Counted from the first letter of the stretch, positions 1 through 8,928 are shown. The stretch: 64,000 bases of DNA from Hyphomicrobiales bacterium (GCA_900473185.1 UCKU01000036.1:1-64000); one strand, 5' to 3'. Numbers and translations: made by a program. The notes: generated from the letters alone by a model not told the origin.

Positions 1-109
1 CTCTTGGAAATACGCTCTGAACCCCCTCCACCCCCTCCACCCGACCCAATCGCGCGGTTCTTGATGATCCGAGCCGAGGCTTCGCTTCAAAGAAGTCGGG
101 TGTGGCGGC

Positions 110-1354
110 TTACCAGACGAGATCCAGGCGATCGAGGCCGTGGAAATGATAGACGTCCTTGACGACGGGCGGTTTCGCAATCTTCAGCCCCGGCAGCCGT
201 TTGAACAGGATCGGCAGGACGATATTGAGTTCCAGCCGGGCCAGCGGCGCACCGATGCAGAAGTGGATGCCGGCGCCGAAGGAGAGGTTGGGAGCCTCGT
301 TGCGGTCGGGCTTGAAGGCGAGGGGATCGCTGAATTTCGTAGGATCGAGATTGGCGGCGGCCAGGATCATGCTCACCTTGTCGCCGCGCTTGAACTCTAT
401 GCCGTCGATTTCGGCAGGTTCCAGCGCCCAGCGCTGGAAGATGTGGACAGGCGCGCAGATGCGCAGCGACTCCTCGACCGTCCGCTCGGTGGCGGTTTCG
501 TCGCGGAAAAGCTCAGCCGGATCGTAGCCGCTGTCCAGAATAATGCGTACCGAATTGCCGATCTGGTGGACCGTCGCTTCATGGCCGGCATTGAGCAGCA
601 CGATGGTCGTCGAAACCAGCTCGTCTTCCGTCAGGTACTGGCCCTTGTGCTCGGTGTGGATCATATGCGTCAGCAGGTCGTCGCGCGGCTCGGCCCGGCG
701 CTCGGCAATGACGGTCTTCACATAATCGGAAAATTCCCGTGCCGCCTGCTCCGCAGCATCTTCGTCTGCGCGGGTGCGCCCGAACATGTACATGCGCACA
801 TAGGCATGCGACCACTCGAGGAGCTGCGGCCCCATGTCTTCGGGAATGCCGATCATGCGGGCGATCATCGTCACCGGGATGATATCGGCAAAGGCCGAAA
901 GAAGCTCGACTTCGCCCTTGTCGGCAAAGGCGTCGATCAGCCTGTTGGCAAGTTCTTCGATTTCCGGCTTCATCTTCTCGACATGGCGCGAGACGAAGGC
1001 GCGGTTGACGAGGGTACGCAGCCGCGTGTGTTCCGGCGGCTCCAGTTCCAGTAGCGAATAGCGCTCGGCGAGATCGAAGGCGGCGATATGCGGCTCGGGC
1101 TCGGGCAGGCCGAGCTCCTCGCGGCTGGCAATATGCAGGATCTGCCGGCCGAACCGGCGGTCGCGCAGCAGCCCGTTCACATGATCGTAGCCAGTGACGA
1201 ACCACTGCTTCTGCTGTTCCCAGTAGAAGGTGGGACAATGGGCATGGAGCGCGGCATAGACCGGGTTCGGGTTGCCGTAGAAGGCCGGGTCGCTGCCGTC
1301 GAGCGACACATGGCGGGTGGCTGGATCGATCTTGAGGAAGGGCGGTATCATCAT
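110..1354 (-). CDS. cytochrome P450
   Basis: Soluble bacterial class I-type P450 of 414 residues, a normal length. The heme-binding loop FGAGIHFCIGAPLARLE is near the C-terminus and puts the thiolate cysteine at about residue 366. The I-helix shows LLNAGHEAT (oxygen-activation region) and the K-helix ExxR is seen in EESLRICAP. There is no membrane anchor, so it should be cytosolic and need a ferredoxin and reductase encoded elsewhere. The substrate cannot be told from the sequence. The first two codons are both ATG, so the start is uncertain by one residue. It stands alone: the upstream neighbour on the same strand, the diguanylate cyclase, is separated from it by a RIME-like repeat. Confidence 0.93.
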   Translation of the reverse strand: MMIPPFLKIDPATRHVSLDGSDPAFYGNPNPVYAALHAHCPTFYWEQQKQWFVTGYDHVNGLLRDRRFGRQILHIASREELGLPEPEPHIAAFDLAERYSLLELEPPEHTRLRTLVNRAFVSRHVEKMKPEIEELANRLIDAFADKGEVELLSAFADIIPVTMIARMIGIPEDMGPQLLEWSHAYVRMYMFGRTRADEDAAEQAAREFSDYVKTVIAERRAEPRDDLLTHMIHTEHKGQYLTEDELVSTTIVLLNAGHEATVHQIGNSVRIILDSGYDPAELFRDETATERTVEESLRICAPVHIFQRWALEPAEIDGIEFKRGDKVSMILAAANLDPTKFSDPLAFKPDRNEAPNLSFGAGIHFCIGAPLARLELNIVLPILFKRLPGLKIAKPPVVKDVYHFHGLDRLDLVW

Positions 1355-1402
1355 GGGCAGAGGCTTAGCGGATTTGCCAAGCCTCGAAAAGATGGCCGCT
1401 AA

Positions 1403-1505
1403 AGCATCGGCCCGAAAATCGGAATCGATTTTCGGAAAGCCTGATGCGTAGATTCAAAGAGTTAGAGCGTCCTGTGTGCGTCCGAATGGACGCACGGCGC
1501 TCTAG
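1403..1505 (+). repeat. RIME-like palindromic repeat, copy 1
   Basis: A 103-bp block that matches the reverse complement of 47478-47580 at 100 of 103 positions by eye. It contains two palindromes: CCGAAAATC/GATTTTCGG (9-bp arms) and GTGCGTCC/GGACGCAC (8-bp arms, GAAT loop). Size, double-palindrome design and intergenic position fit the Rhizobium-specific intergenic mosaic element RIME1. The CTAG at its right edge supplies the TAG stop of the diguanylate cyclase gene. Confidence 0.85.
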
Positions 1506-2755
1506 CCTGCACGGGAAAGTACACCCATGCGGCGCAATGCTTCCACCTGATCGTCGACGGTCGGCACGAGTTCGCCGGCAAGAGAGTTCGGCTCGCCAGG
1601 CGCGGGTGCCGCCGCTTCTTCCTCGCCGAAGACGACCGTGCAGTTGCGGCCCGCAGCTTTCGCCGAATAGAGCGCCCGGTCGGCGGCCGACACCAGCCGG
1701 TCGATATTGGCCTCGATTGCCGAGGAAAGCGCAATGCCGACGCTGACGGTGGCGGGGATCAGTGCCTCGCCCGTGCTGACCGGCAGGCGGCAGAATTCGG
1801 CGCGGATCGATTCCGCCAGCGCTTCCGCTTCCGTCTGGTCGCGGACAGTCACGAAGGCTGCGAATTCTTCGCCGCCCATGCGGCCGAAGATATTGTTCGG
1901 GATATACTGACGGGCAAGGCGGGCGAAGGCGGTGAGGACGGCATCGCCCGACTGATGGCCGAAGCGGTCGTTGACGCGCTTGAAATGGTCGAGGTCGAAG
2001 AGGATGACGCCGACCTGATGCTGATCGTCATGCGCCTTTTCCTGGATCTTGTCGAAATAGCCGAGCAGTCCGCGGCGGTTCAGAACGCCGGTCAACGCAT
2101 CCGTCAGTGTCAGGAGGCGCAGGTGGCGTTCCGACCGTTCCATGATGAGGCGGCAGGTGAGCGCGAAGGCGATAGTAAGCAGGAAGGCGCTGGCCATGGC
2201 GGCCGCGCCGCTGAAATTCGTCGCCTGCCCATCCGAAGGCAGAATAAGCGCCATTGTCAGCGCCACGCCGAAGCAGAGGAAGGCCTGCAGCACGAAGACG
2301 GCCATCAGTATGATGCGCGTGCGCTCGCGATGGATATCGCCGGTGGCGACCGCCATGGCAAGCGCAGTGGCGCCGGTTGCCGAGGAAAGATTGTAGAGAA
2401 TGACCCGGTTGGAATAATCCTCGTTGATCCAGGGCAGGAAGACGCCTGCAAGCCAGATTGCCGGCGGCAGCAGCGCCCACCATTCCATCTTCTTGCGGTC
2501 GAGCGCCAGGAAGCCGGCCACCCAGGCACTTTGTCCGAGCAGGGCGATGGCATTGCCGATCTCGATGGAAAGCAGGTCGGGGATTTCGCCGCGGACCGCA
2601 GCCAGCGCAAAGCCGATGCCGCTGAACAGAAAGCCGAGCCCCCAATAAAGGTAGGCACCGCTCTTCTGGTTGTGGCGCCAGGCCACGAACAGAACCAGAG
2701 CCAGCGTAAGGGCTTCGGAACACCAGATGGACAGACCTGTAGTGACATTGAACAC
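1502..2755 (-). CDS. membrane diguanylate cyclase (GGDEF domain)
   Basis: Predicted to make cyclic di-GMP from two GTP. The N-terminal ~200 residues are a string of hydrophobic segments (about six membrane helices, no recognised sensory family). They are followed by a GGDEF domain with the active-site motif GGEEF at about residues 294-298 and the substrate-site signature LFDLDHFKRVND upstream. The RxxD inhibitory site expected just before GGEEF is absent (IPNN there), so product inhibition is not expected. A ~45-residue tail follows the domain. No EAL domain is present. The stop codon lies in the adjoining RIME-like repeat. The gene is divergent from clpP, across 382 bp. Confidence 0.9.
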   Translation of the reverse strand: MFNVTTGLSIWCSEALTLALVLFVAWRHNQKSGAYLYWGLGFLFSGIGFALAAVRGEIPDLLSIEIGNAIALLGQSAWVAGFLALDRKKMEWWALLPPAIWLAGVFLPWINEDYSNRVILYNLSSATGATALAMAVATGDIHRERTRIILMAVFVLQAFLCFGVALTMALILPSDGQATNFSGAAAMASAFLLTIAFALTCRLIMERSERHLRLLTLTDALTGVLNRRGLLGYFDKIQEKAHDDQHQVGVILFDLDHFKRVNDRFGHQSGDAVLTAFARLARQYIPNNIFGRMGGEEFAAFVTVRDQTEAEALAESIRAEFCRLPVSTGEALIPATVSVGIALSSAIEANIDRLVSAADRALYSAKAAGRNCTVVFGEEEAAAPAPGEPNSLAGELVPTVDDQVEALRRMGVLSRAG

Positions 2756-3046
2756 GGCAGCAACCCCTTGAGAATTGGCCGCATCCTTGCCGAAGAAGCT
2801 CGCTGTTTGATTAATGGCACAGATCTGCTCTCGGCAATTTCGTCGATATCTGCCAGTAAGCTTTCCGCCCGGTAAATACCCGTGAGATCCGTCGAGCGCG
2901 GTAAGCCTTCCTTCATCCTGTCGTAGAGAAAAACTGTGAGAGCCAAAGGTCTGGCCTCGCCGTTAACAGGCGTTTGGGAGAAACGGGATAGGGAAATGTC
3001 AAAGCCATATTTCGCGCCCGCTTCTTAACGTTATCCTTATGCGTGT
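2756..3046. other. intergenic region between the diguanylate cyclase and clpP
   Basis: Divergent intergenic stretch. Frames that cross it lack a ribosome-binding site and recognisable protein features. I find no strong terminator or repeat. It must hold the promoter of the diguanylate cyclase gene, but I cannot place it with confidence. Confidence 0.4.
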
Positions 3047-3076
3047 CTTGAAGAGGGGGGCTGGGACACTCTATGT
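3047..3076 (+). promoter_or_regulatory. candidate clpP promoter, heat-shock-like
   Basis: CTTGAA at 3047-3052, an 18-bp spacer and CTATGT at 3071-3076, 62 bp before the clpP start. The CTTGAA element matches the -35 hexamer of alphaproteobacterial RpoH and housekeeping promoters. The -10 is closer to the rhizobial housekeeping CTATAT, so the sigma factor is not settled. Confidence 0.45.
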
Positions 3077-3137
3077 AGGGACAAGGCATTTTTCTTTGAT
3101 TCCCGGCTTTCGCCGGAAAGACGTTAAAAGGACGCAC

Positions 3138-3767
3138 ATGAGAAACCCAGTCGATACCGCTATGGCACTCGTGCCGATGGTTGTGGAACAGACCAATCGC
3201 GGTGAACGCTCCTACGACATCTATTCCCGCCTGCTCAAGGAACGCATCATCTTCCTGACGGGCCCTGTCGAGGACCATATGGCGACACTCGTCTGCGCCC
3301 AGCTTCTCTTCCTCGAGGCCGAAAACCCGAAGAAGGAAATTGCGCTCTACATCAATTCGCCGGGCGGCGTCGTTACCGCCGGCATGGCGATCTACGATAC
3401 GATGCAGTTCATCAAGCCGGCCGTTTCGACGCTTTGCATCGGTCAGGCCGCTTCCATGGGCTCGCTGCTTCTGGCCGCCGGCCACAAGGACATGCGTTTC
3501 GCCACGCCGAACTCCCGCATCATGGTCCACCAGCCTTCGGGCGGTTTCCAGGGCCAGGCATCGGACATCGAGCGTCATGCCCGCGACATCCTGAAGATGA
3601 AGCGCCGCCTCAACGAGGTCTATGTGAAGCACACGGGCCGTACCTATGAGGAAGTCGAAAAGACCCTTGATCGCGACCATTTCATGGATGCGGACGAGGC
3701 CCAGACCTGGGGCGTCATCGATAAGGTTCTGACCTCGCGCATCGAAATGGAAGGCGATCAGGCCTAG
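3138..3767 (+). CDS. clpP: ATP-dependent Clp protease proteolytic subunit
   Basis: Serine protease subunit of 209 residues that forms the double-heptamer chamber of ClpXP/ClpAP. The catalytic triad is visible: Ser106 in GQAASMGS, His131 in MVHQPSGG and Asp180 in DRDHFMDADEA. The start at 3138 gives the family's usual N-terminus and follows AAAGGAC as ribosome-binding site. An upstream in-frame extension to 3039 would run over the candidate promoter and is rejected. clpX follows 305 bp downstream on the same strand, as is common. Rhizobia carry several clpP paralogues, and which one this is cannot be told from the window alone. Confidence 0.97.
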   Translation: MRNPVDTAMALVPMVVEQTNRGERSYDIYSRLLKERIIFLTGPVEDHMATLVCAQLLFLEAENPKKEIALYINSPGGVVTAGMAIYDTMQFIKPAVSTLCIGQAASMGSLLLAAGHKDMRFATPNSRIMVHQPSGGFQGQASDIERHARDILKMKRRLNEVYVKHTGRTYEEVEKTLDRDHFMDADEAQTWGVIDKVLTSRIEMEGDQA

Positions 3768-4072
3768 TAATTAATAGGGATGGTGTTTTCGCCGCCACAG
3801 TTCTATCCCATTTGTGATTGAACAAGGGGTTTCATCTGGCGGCGGAGACGCTAATAGTAACTATTAATGCTATGTTGAATTTTTGTGACATAGCATTCGG
3901 CATTCGAAGGGGAATTCGTTGCCGCCGGTACCCGGACATGATTGATTGGGCCCGGTTCGTACCCCCTGAAGCCCTTGTCGGCAGGAACTCCGGGTAGGGA
4001 GTGCTGCCAGGGAGCTGATTGAGTGGACCGCGATTTCGCGTTCGAAATGCGGCGTGCTGGAAGGAAAGTGAT
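3768..4072. other. clpP-clpX spacer with inverted repeats
   Basis: A 305-bp AT-richer spacer. It holds AATAGT-A-ACTATT (3853-3865) and, directly after it, a 10-bp perfect inverted repeat AATGCTATGT/ACATAGCATT (3866-3875 and 3888-3897, 12-nt loop). The second repeat has TTTTTG in its loop rather than after the stem, so it is not a classical terminator. No ORF here is convincing. A separate clpX promoter probably lies here. Confidence 0.5.
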
Positions 4073-5350
4073 ATGAGCAAGGTCAGCGGCAGCAACGGCG
4101 GCGACAGTAAGAACACCCTCTATTGTTCTTTCTGCGGAAAGAGCCAGCATGAAGTCCGGAAGCTTATTGCCGGACCGACCGTGTTCATCTGCGATGAATG
4201 CGTCGAATTGTGCATGGACATCATCCGCGAGGAGAACAAGTCCTCGATGGTCAAGTCCCGTGACGGCGTCCCCACGCCCCAGGACATCATCAAGGTCCTC
4301 GACGAATATGTCATCGGCCAGCGTCAGGCGAAGAAGATCCTGTCGGTCGCCGTTCACAACCACTATAAGCGTCTCGCGCACGCCTCCAAGAATGGCGATG
4401 TCGAATTGGCGAAGTCGAACATCATGCTGGTCGGCCCGACCGGCTGCGGTAAGACCTATCTTGCCCAGACGCTCGCCCGCATCATCGACGTTCCCTTCAC
4501 GATGGCCGACGCGACCACGCTGACGGAAGCCGGCTATGTCGGTGAAGACGTCGAAAACATCATCCTGAAGCTTCTGCAGGCTGCGGACTACAATGTCGAG
4601 CGCGCCCAGCGCGGCATCGTCTATATCGACGAAGTCGACAAGATCTCCCGCAAGTCCGACAACCCGTCCATCACCCGCGACGTGTCGGGCGAGGGCGTGC
4701 AGCAGGCGCTTCTGAAGATCATGGAAGGCACGGTTGCCTCTGTCCCGCCGCAGGGCGGCCGCAAGCATCCGCAGCAGGAATTCCTGCAGGTCGACACGAC
4801 GAACATCCTGTTCATCTGCGGCGGCGCCTTCGCAGGTCTCGACAAGATCATCTCGGCCCGCGGCGAGAAGACCTCGATCGGCTTCGGTGCGACCGTCAAG
4901 GCCCAGGACGACCGTCGCGTCGGCGAAGTGCTGCGCGAGCTGGAGCCGGAAGATCTGGTCAAGTTCGGCCTCATTCCGGAATTCATCGGCCGTCTGCCGG
5001 TTCTGGCGACGCTGGAAGACCTCGATGAGGATGCGCTGATCCAGATCCTGTCCGAGCCGAAAAATGCGCTGATCAAGCAGTATCAGCGTCTGTTCGAGAT
5101 GGAAGACGTGGAACTGTCCTTCCACGAGGACGCGCTGCGCGAAATCGCCCGCAAGGCGATCATCCGCAAGACCGGCGCCCGCGGCCTGCGTTCGATCATG
5201 GAAAAGATCCTGCTCGACACGATGTTCGAACTGCCGGCGCTGGAAGGCGTTCGTGAAGTCGTCATCTCCGAAGAGGTCGCACGCGGCTCGGCCCGTCCGC
5301 TGTATATCTACGCCGACCGCCAGGACGAGAAGGCAAACGTTTCGGCCTGA
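4073..5350 (+). CDS. clpX: ATP-dependent Clp protease ATP-binding subunit ClpX
   Basis: AAA+ unfoldase of 425 residues that recognises substrates and feeds them to ClpP. The N-terminal C4 zinc domain has Cys18, Cys21, Cys40 and Cys43. The AAA+ module has Walker A GPTGCGKT (about 121-128), Walker B in IVYIDEVDKI and the ClpP-contacting loop region before the C-terminal small domain. The start at 4073 follows AAGGAAAG at a good distance. An in-frame start at 4019 would add residues the family does not have. In Caulobacter and rhizobia ClpXP degrades cell-cycle regulators, which links it in function to divK/pleD elsewhere in this window. Confidence 0.98.
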   Translation: MSKVSGSNGGDSKNTLYCSFCGKSQHEVRKLIAGPTVFICDECVELCMDIIREENKSSMVKSRDGVPTPQDIIKVLDEYVIGQRQAKKILSVAVHNHYKRLAHASKNGDVELAKSNIMLVGPTGCGKTYLAQTLARIIDVPFTMADATTLTEAGYVGEDVENIILKLLQAADYNVERAQRGIVYIDEVDKISRKSDNPSITRDVSGEGVQQALLKIMEGTVASVPPQGGRKHPQQEFLQVDTTNILFICGGAFAGLDKIISARGEKTSIGFGATVKAQDDRRVGEVLRELEPEDLVKFGLIPEFIGRLPVLATLEDLDEDALIQILSEPKNALIKQYQRLFEMEDVELSFHEDALREIARKAIIRKTGARGLRSIMEKILLDTMFELPALEGVREVVISEEVARGSARPLYIYADRQDEKANVSA

Positions 5351-5375
5351 AGCTTGAGCCGAGAACCGTTATTTT

Positions 5376-5404
5376 AAGGGGCTTGCCTTGTGCAGGCCCC
5401 TTTC
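5376..5404 (+). terminator. clpX terminator
   Basis: GGGGC/GCCCC stem flanked by A and T residues (AAGGGGC at 5376-5382, GCCCCTTT near 5396-5403), followed by a short T-rich stretch, 25 bp after the clpX stop. Confidence 0.7.
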
Positions 5405-5752
5405 TATTTGAAAACAGGTGCCGGGCGCTGATAATAGTTGCGAGCAAGGTTGAAAACAGCCTTCGCCGATATTGCGCAAAGGATGACCCTTGGCAATGAT
5501 GCTGTGATTCCGTAGCGTGTTGCTGGCGTTGCTATTTTAGGCGGTTCGGAAATGGTAAGCGTCGCTCCAGATAGGCGCTTCATTGTGTTGGCGTTCCATG
5601 TAATAAAGCTGTCACAACCGTGGAACGCGGGCGTTAACGTGGCTTGAAAAGCGTAGTCAGAACCTCCACTTGTAACAACAAGTGAGAGTGCCGGCCGGTC
5701 CCAAGCGGCCGCGCCAAAGAGCCCGGTAACGGGACGATGGAAAGGAATAAAA
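5405..5752. other. lon upstream region with a possible heat-shock promoter
   Basis: A 348-bp leader before lon. CTTGAAAA at 5643-5650 followed about 13-17 bp later by CTCCACTT resembles an RpoH-type promoter but is only a weak match. ACTTGT-AACA-ACAAGT (5668-5683) forms a small hairpin. No convincing gene; a minus-strand frame across it is considered spurious. Confidence 0.35.
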
Positions 5753-8173
5753 ATGACGAAGAAAACGTCTGTAGCGAGCACCAGCACCGCCTATCCTGTT
5801 CTCCCCCTGCGCGACATCGTGGTATTCCCCCATATGATCGTCCCGCTGTTCGTCGGACGGGAAAAGTCTATCCGCGCGCTCGAAGAGGTCATGGGTTCCG
5901 ACAAGCAGATCATGCTGGTTACCCAGATCAACGCCAGCGATGATGATCCGGACCCGTCTGCGATCCATCGCGTCGGTACGGTCGCGAATGTGCTGCAGCT
6001 CCTGAAGCTGCCTGACGGTACCGTCAAGGTTCTGGTCGAAGGCCGTGCCCGTGCCGAGATCGATACCTATACGAGCCGCGAGGATTTCTACGAAGCGCTC
6101 GGCCATGTGCTCGAAGAGCCGCATGACGATCCGGTGGAGCTGGAAGCTTTGTCGCGTTCCGTCGTGTCGGAATTCGAGAGCTACGTGAAGCTCAACAAGA
6201 AGATTTCGCCCGAGGTTGTCGGCGCGGCCAGCCAGATCGACGACTATTCCAAACTCGCCGATACGGTCGCCTCGCACCTGTCGATCAAGATCACCGAGAA
6301 GCAGGAGATGCTGGAGACCACCAGCGTCAAGGCTCGCCTTGAAAAGGCGCTCGGCTTCATGGAAGGCGAGATCTCGGTCCTGCAGGTCGAAAAGCGCATC
6401 CGCTCGCGCGTCAAGCGCCAGATGGAGAAGACCCAGCGCGAATACTACCTGAATGAGCAGATGAAGGCGATCCAGAAGGAGCTCGGCGACGGCGAGGAAG
6501 GCCGCGACGAGATGAGCGAACTGGAAGAGCGCATCGCCAAGACCAAGCTGTCCAAGGAAGCCCGTGAAAAGGCTGACGCGGAGCTGAAGAAGCTGCGCCA
6601 GATGAGCCCGATGTCGGCTGAAGCCACCGTCGTGCGCAACTATCTGGACTGGCTGCTTGGTATCCCCTGGGGCAAGAAGTCGAAGGTCAAGGCCGATCTC
6701 AACAATGCCGAGAAGATCCTCGAAGCCGATCACTTCGGCCTCGATAAGGTCAAGGAGCGCATCGTCGAGTATTTGGCCGTCCAGGCCCGCGCCACCAAGA
6801 TCAAGGGTCCGATCCTGTGCCTCGTCGGCCCTCCGGGCGTCGGCAAGACTTCGCTCGCCCAGTCGATCGCCAAGGCAACCGGCCGTGAATATGTCCGTAT
6901 GGCTCTTGGCGGCGTCCGTGACGAAGCCGAAATCCGCGGTCATCGCCGCACCTATATCGGCTCGATGCCCGGCAAGGTCATCCAGTCGATGAAGAAGGCG
7001 AAGAAGTCCAACCCGCTGTTCCTGCTCGACGAAATCGACAAGCTCGGCCAGGACTATCGCGGCGATCCGTCTTCAGCTCTGCTTGAGGTGCTCGACCCGG
7101 CTCAGAACTCGACCTTCATGGACCACTACCTGGAAGTCGAATACGACCTGTCGGACGTGATGTTCATCACGACGGCGAATACGCTGAACATTCCGGCTCC
7201 GCTGATGGACCGCATGGAGGTCATCCGTATCGCCGGCTACACCGAAGACGAGAAGCGCGAAATCGCCAAGCGGCACCTGCTGCCGAAGGCCATCAAGGAA
7301 CATGCGCTGCAGCCGAGCGAATTCTCGGTCAGCGACGATGCCCTGATGGCGATCAGCCAGCAGTACACCCGCGAAGCCGGTGTCCGTAACTTCGAACGCG
7401 AATTGATGAAGCTCGCCCGCAAGGCGGTCACCGAGATCATCAAGGGCAAGACGAAGTCGGTTCATGTCACGGCAGCGAACATCGACGATTATCTGGGCGT
7501 TCCGCGCTTCCGCCACGGCGAAGCCGAGCGTGAGGATCAGGTCGGCGTGGTCACGGGTCTTGCCTGGACGGAAGTCGGTGGCGAGTTGCTGACGATTGAA
7601 GGCGTCATGATGCCCGGCAAGGGCCGCATGACCGTCACCGGCAACCTGAAGGAAGTCATGAAGGAATCGATCTCGGCAGCGGCCTCTTACGTCCGCTCGC
7701 GCGCCGTCGATTTCGGCATCCAGCCGCCGCTCTTCGACAAGAGCGACATCCACGTGCACGTGCCGGAAGGCGCAACGCCGAAGGATGGTCCGTCTGCCGG
7801 TGTTGCGATGGCAACCGCGATCGTCTCGATCATGACCGGCATTCCGGTCAACAAGGATGTGGCAATGACGGGTGAAATCACCCTGCGCGGCCGTGTCCTG
7901 CCGATCGGTGGCCTGAAGGAAAAGCTGCTCGCGGCATTGCGCGGCGGTATCAAGAAGGTGCTGATTCCGGAAGAGAATGCCAAGGATCTCGCCGAGATTC
8001 CTGACAACGTGAAGAACAACATGGAGATCATTCCGGTCTCCCGTATGGGCGAAGTGATCAAGCATGCGCTGGTCCGTCGTCCCGAGCCGATCGAGTGGGA
8101 TGGCACGGTTGAAACGCCCGTCATCGCGACCGTCGAAGGGCTCGATGACGCAGGTGCAGCCATCGCTCATTGA
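5753..8173 (+). CDS. lon: endopeptidase La (Lon protease)
   Basis: ATP-dependent serine protease of 806 residues, the usual length for bacterial LonA. Order: LON substrate-binding N-domain (starts YPVLPLRDIVVFPHM), coiled-coil middle, AAA+ module with Walker A GPPGVGKT (359-366), then the protease domain with the Ser-Lys dyad: Ser681 in DGPSAGVAM and Lys724 in GGLKEKLLAA. It degrades misfolded and specific regulatory proteins in the cytosol; in alphaproteobacteria targets include CcrM and DnaA. Ribosome-binding site AAAGGAAT precedes the start. A strong terminator follows, so it is probably monocistronic. Confidence 0.98.
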   Translation: MTKKTSVASTSTAYPVLPLRDIVVFPHMIVPLFVGREKSIRALEEVMGSDKQIMLVTQINASDDDPDPSAIHRVGTVANVLQLLKLPDGTVKVLVEGRARAEIDTYTSREDFYEALGHVLEEPHDDPVELEALSRSVVSEFESYVKLNKKISPEVVGAASQIDDYSKLADTVASHLSIKITEKQEMLETTSVKARLEKALGFMEGEISVLQVEKRIRSRVKRQMEKTQREYYLNEQMKAIQKELGDGEEGRDEMSELEERIAKTKLSKEAREKADAELKKLRQMSPMSAEATVVRNYLDWLLGIPWGKKSKVKADLNNAEKILEADHFGLDKVKERIVEYLAVQARATKIKGPILCLVGPPGVGKTSLAQSIAKATGREYVRMALGGVRDEAEIRGHRRTYIGSMPGKVIQSMKKAKKSNPLFLLDEIDKLGQDYRGDPSSALLEVLDPAQNSTFMDHYLEVEYDLSDVMFITTANTLNIPAPLMDRMEVIRIAGYTEDEKREIAKRHLLPKAIKEHALQPSEFSVSDDALMAISQQYTREAGVRNFERELMKLARKAVTEIIKGKTKSVHVTAANIDDYLGVPRFRHGEAEREDQVGVVTGLAWTEVGGELLTIEGVMMPGKGRMTVTGNLKEVMKESISAAASYVRSRAVDFGIQPPLFDKSDIHVHVPEGATPKDGPSAGVAMATAIVSIMTGIPVNKDVAMTGEITLRGRVLPIGGLKEKLLAALRGGIKKVLIPEENAKDLAEIPDNVKNNMEIIPVSRMGEVIKHALVRRPEPIEWDGTVETPVIATVEGLDDAGAAIAH

Positions 8174-8213
8174 GCTTTGGCGGCCACATTTACGCCCAAT
8201 TGTTGCAAATCCT

Positions 8214-8245
8214 AAAAAAGGCCGGCGGAAACGCCGGCCTTTTTT
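8214..8245 (+). terminator. lon terminator
   Basis: Perfect hairpin AAAAAAGGCCGGCG-GAAA-CGCCGGCCTTTTTT, about 40 bp after the lon stop. It is symmetrical and could work in both directions. Confidence 0.92.
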
Positions 8246-8380
8246 GTGAAAACGTCATGTAGACGCTTGCTTTTCCTTGATTTGCAGGGTTTTTGGGTTC
8301 TCGGCGGGCCTGATGAAAGCGATTTCTGCGCCTAGCTTACAGATTGAGTTGTTTCAAACCATTTAGAAAGGGGTGGAAAC

Positions 8381-8656
8381 ATGAACAAGAATGAACTCGT
8401 GTCCGCAGTAGCCGAAAAGGCTGGACTGACGAAGTCTGACGCAGCATCTGCCGTAGACGCAGTTTTTGATGTTGTGCAGGCCGAGCTGAAGAACAAGGGC
8501 GACATCCGTCTCGCTGGCTTCGGCAGCTTCACGGTTTCTCATCGCGCTGCCACGAAGGGCCGCAACCCGTCGACCGGCGCCGAAGTCGACATTCCGGCAC
8601 GCAACGTGCCGAAGTTCACGCCCGGCAAGGGCCTGAAGGACGCCGTCAACGGCTGA
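8381..8656 (+). CDS. hupB: HU family DNA-binding protein
   Basis: Nucleoid-associated protein of 91 residues, the full HU length. It has the typical N-terminus MNKNELVSAVAEKAGL, the core GFGSF, and the DNA-binding beta-arm beginning RNPSTGAEVDIPA. It binds and bends DNA as a dimer. The start is preceded by AGAAAGGGG. It sits between the lon terminator and its own terminator, so it is a single-gene unit; lon followed by hupB is a common pair in proteobacteria. Confidence 0.97.
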   Translation: MNKNELVSAVAEKAGLTKSDAASAVDAVFDVVQAELKNKGDIRLAGFGSFTVSHRAATKGRNPSTGAEVDIPARNVPKFTPGKGLKDAVNG

Positions 8657-8706
8657 TACGAGATTGTCCGCCGGCCGTAAACGAGAACGGCCGCGCAGGA
8701 TTTTGA

Positions 8707-8735
8707 GGGGGTTCGGCATCGCCGGACCCCTTTTT
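8707..8735 (+). terminator. hupB terminator
   Basis: GGGGTTCGG/CCGGACCCC stem (one G-U pair) followed by TTTTT, 50 bp after hupB. Confidence 0.85.
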
Positions 8736-8777
8736 GTTTGGCCGCTTGCCGCATGCAACGCTTTGTTTTACGACAGT

Positions 8778-8928
8778 GATGTTCTCAGGGCGGGGTGAAA
8801 GTCCCCACCGGCGGTAAGGGCTGCGGCCTGAGCCCGCGAGCGCCTTCTCAAGCCTTGGTTTGGGAAGGGTCAGCAGATCCGGTGTGATTCCGGAGCCGAC
8901 GGTTAGAGTCCGGATGAAAGAGAATGAG
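8778..8928 (+). promoter_or_regulatory. FMN riboswitch (RFN element)
   Basis: Conserved RFN segments appear in order: TTCTCAGGGCGGGGTGAAA, GTCCCCACCGGCGGTA, GAGCCCGCGAGC, the GATCCGGTG-ATTCCGGAGCC block, then CCGACGGTTAGAGTCCGGAT and the closing strand AGAGAATGAG. The variable arm lies between 8848 and 8870. The element senses FMN and usually shuts off flavin synthesis or uptake genes. It ends about 85 nt before ribN; that interval has GC-rich pairing segments that could act as the expression platform. Confidence 0.95.

Noticed and set aside
1..109. C-rich direct repeat CCCCCTCCA at the left edge
   Set aside because: Two to three short units only; too little sequence is visible to name a repeat class.
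3851..5125. Long minus-strand open frame opposite clpX
   Set aside because: It mirrors clpX codons, has no ribosome-binding site or protein family, and its composition is that of an antisense shadow in GC-rich DNA.
5404..5787. 127-codon minus-strand frame before lon
   Set aside because: No translation signal, no family and overlap with the lon leader and start.
5657..6943. 428-codon minus-strand frame opposite lon
   Set aside because: Fully covered by lon, which has all catalytic motifs; the antisense product is repetitive in Leu/Asp/Arg as expected for a shadow.
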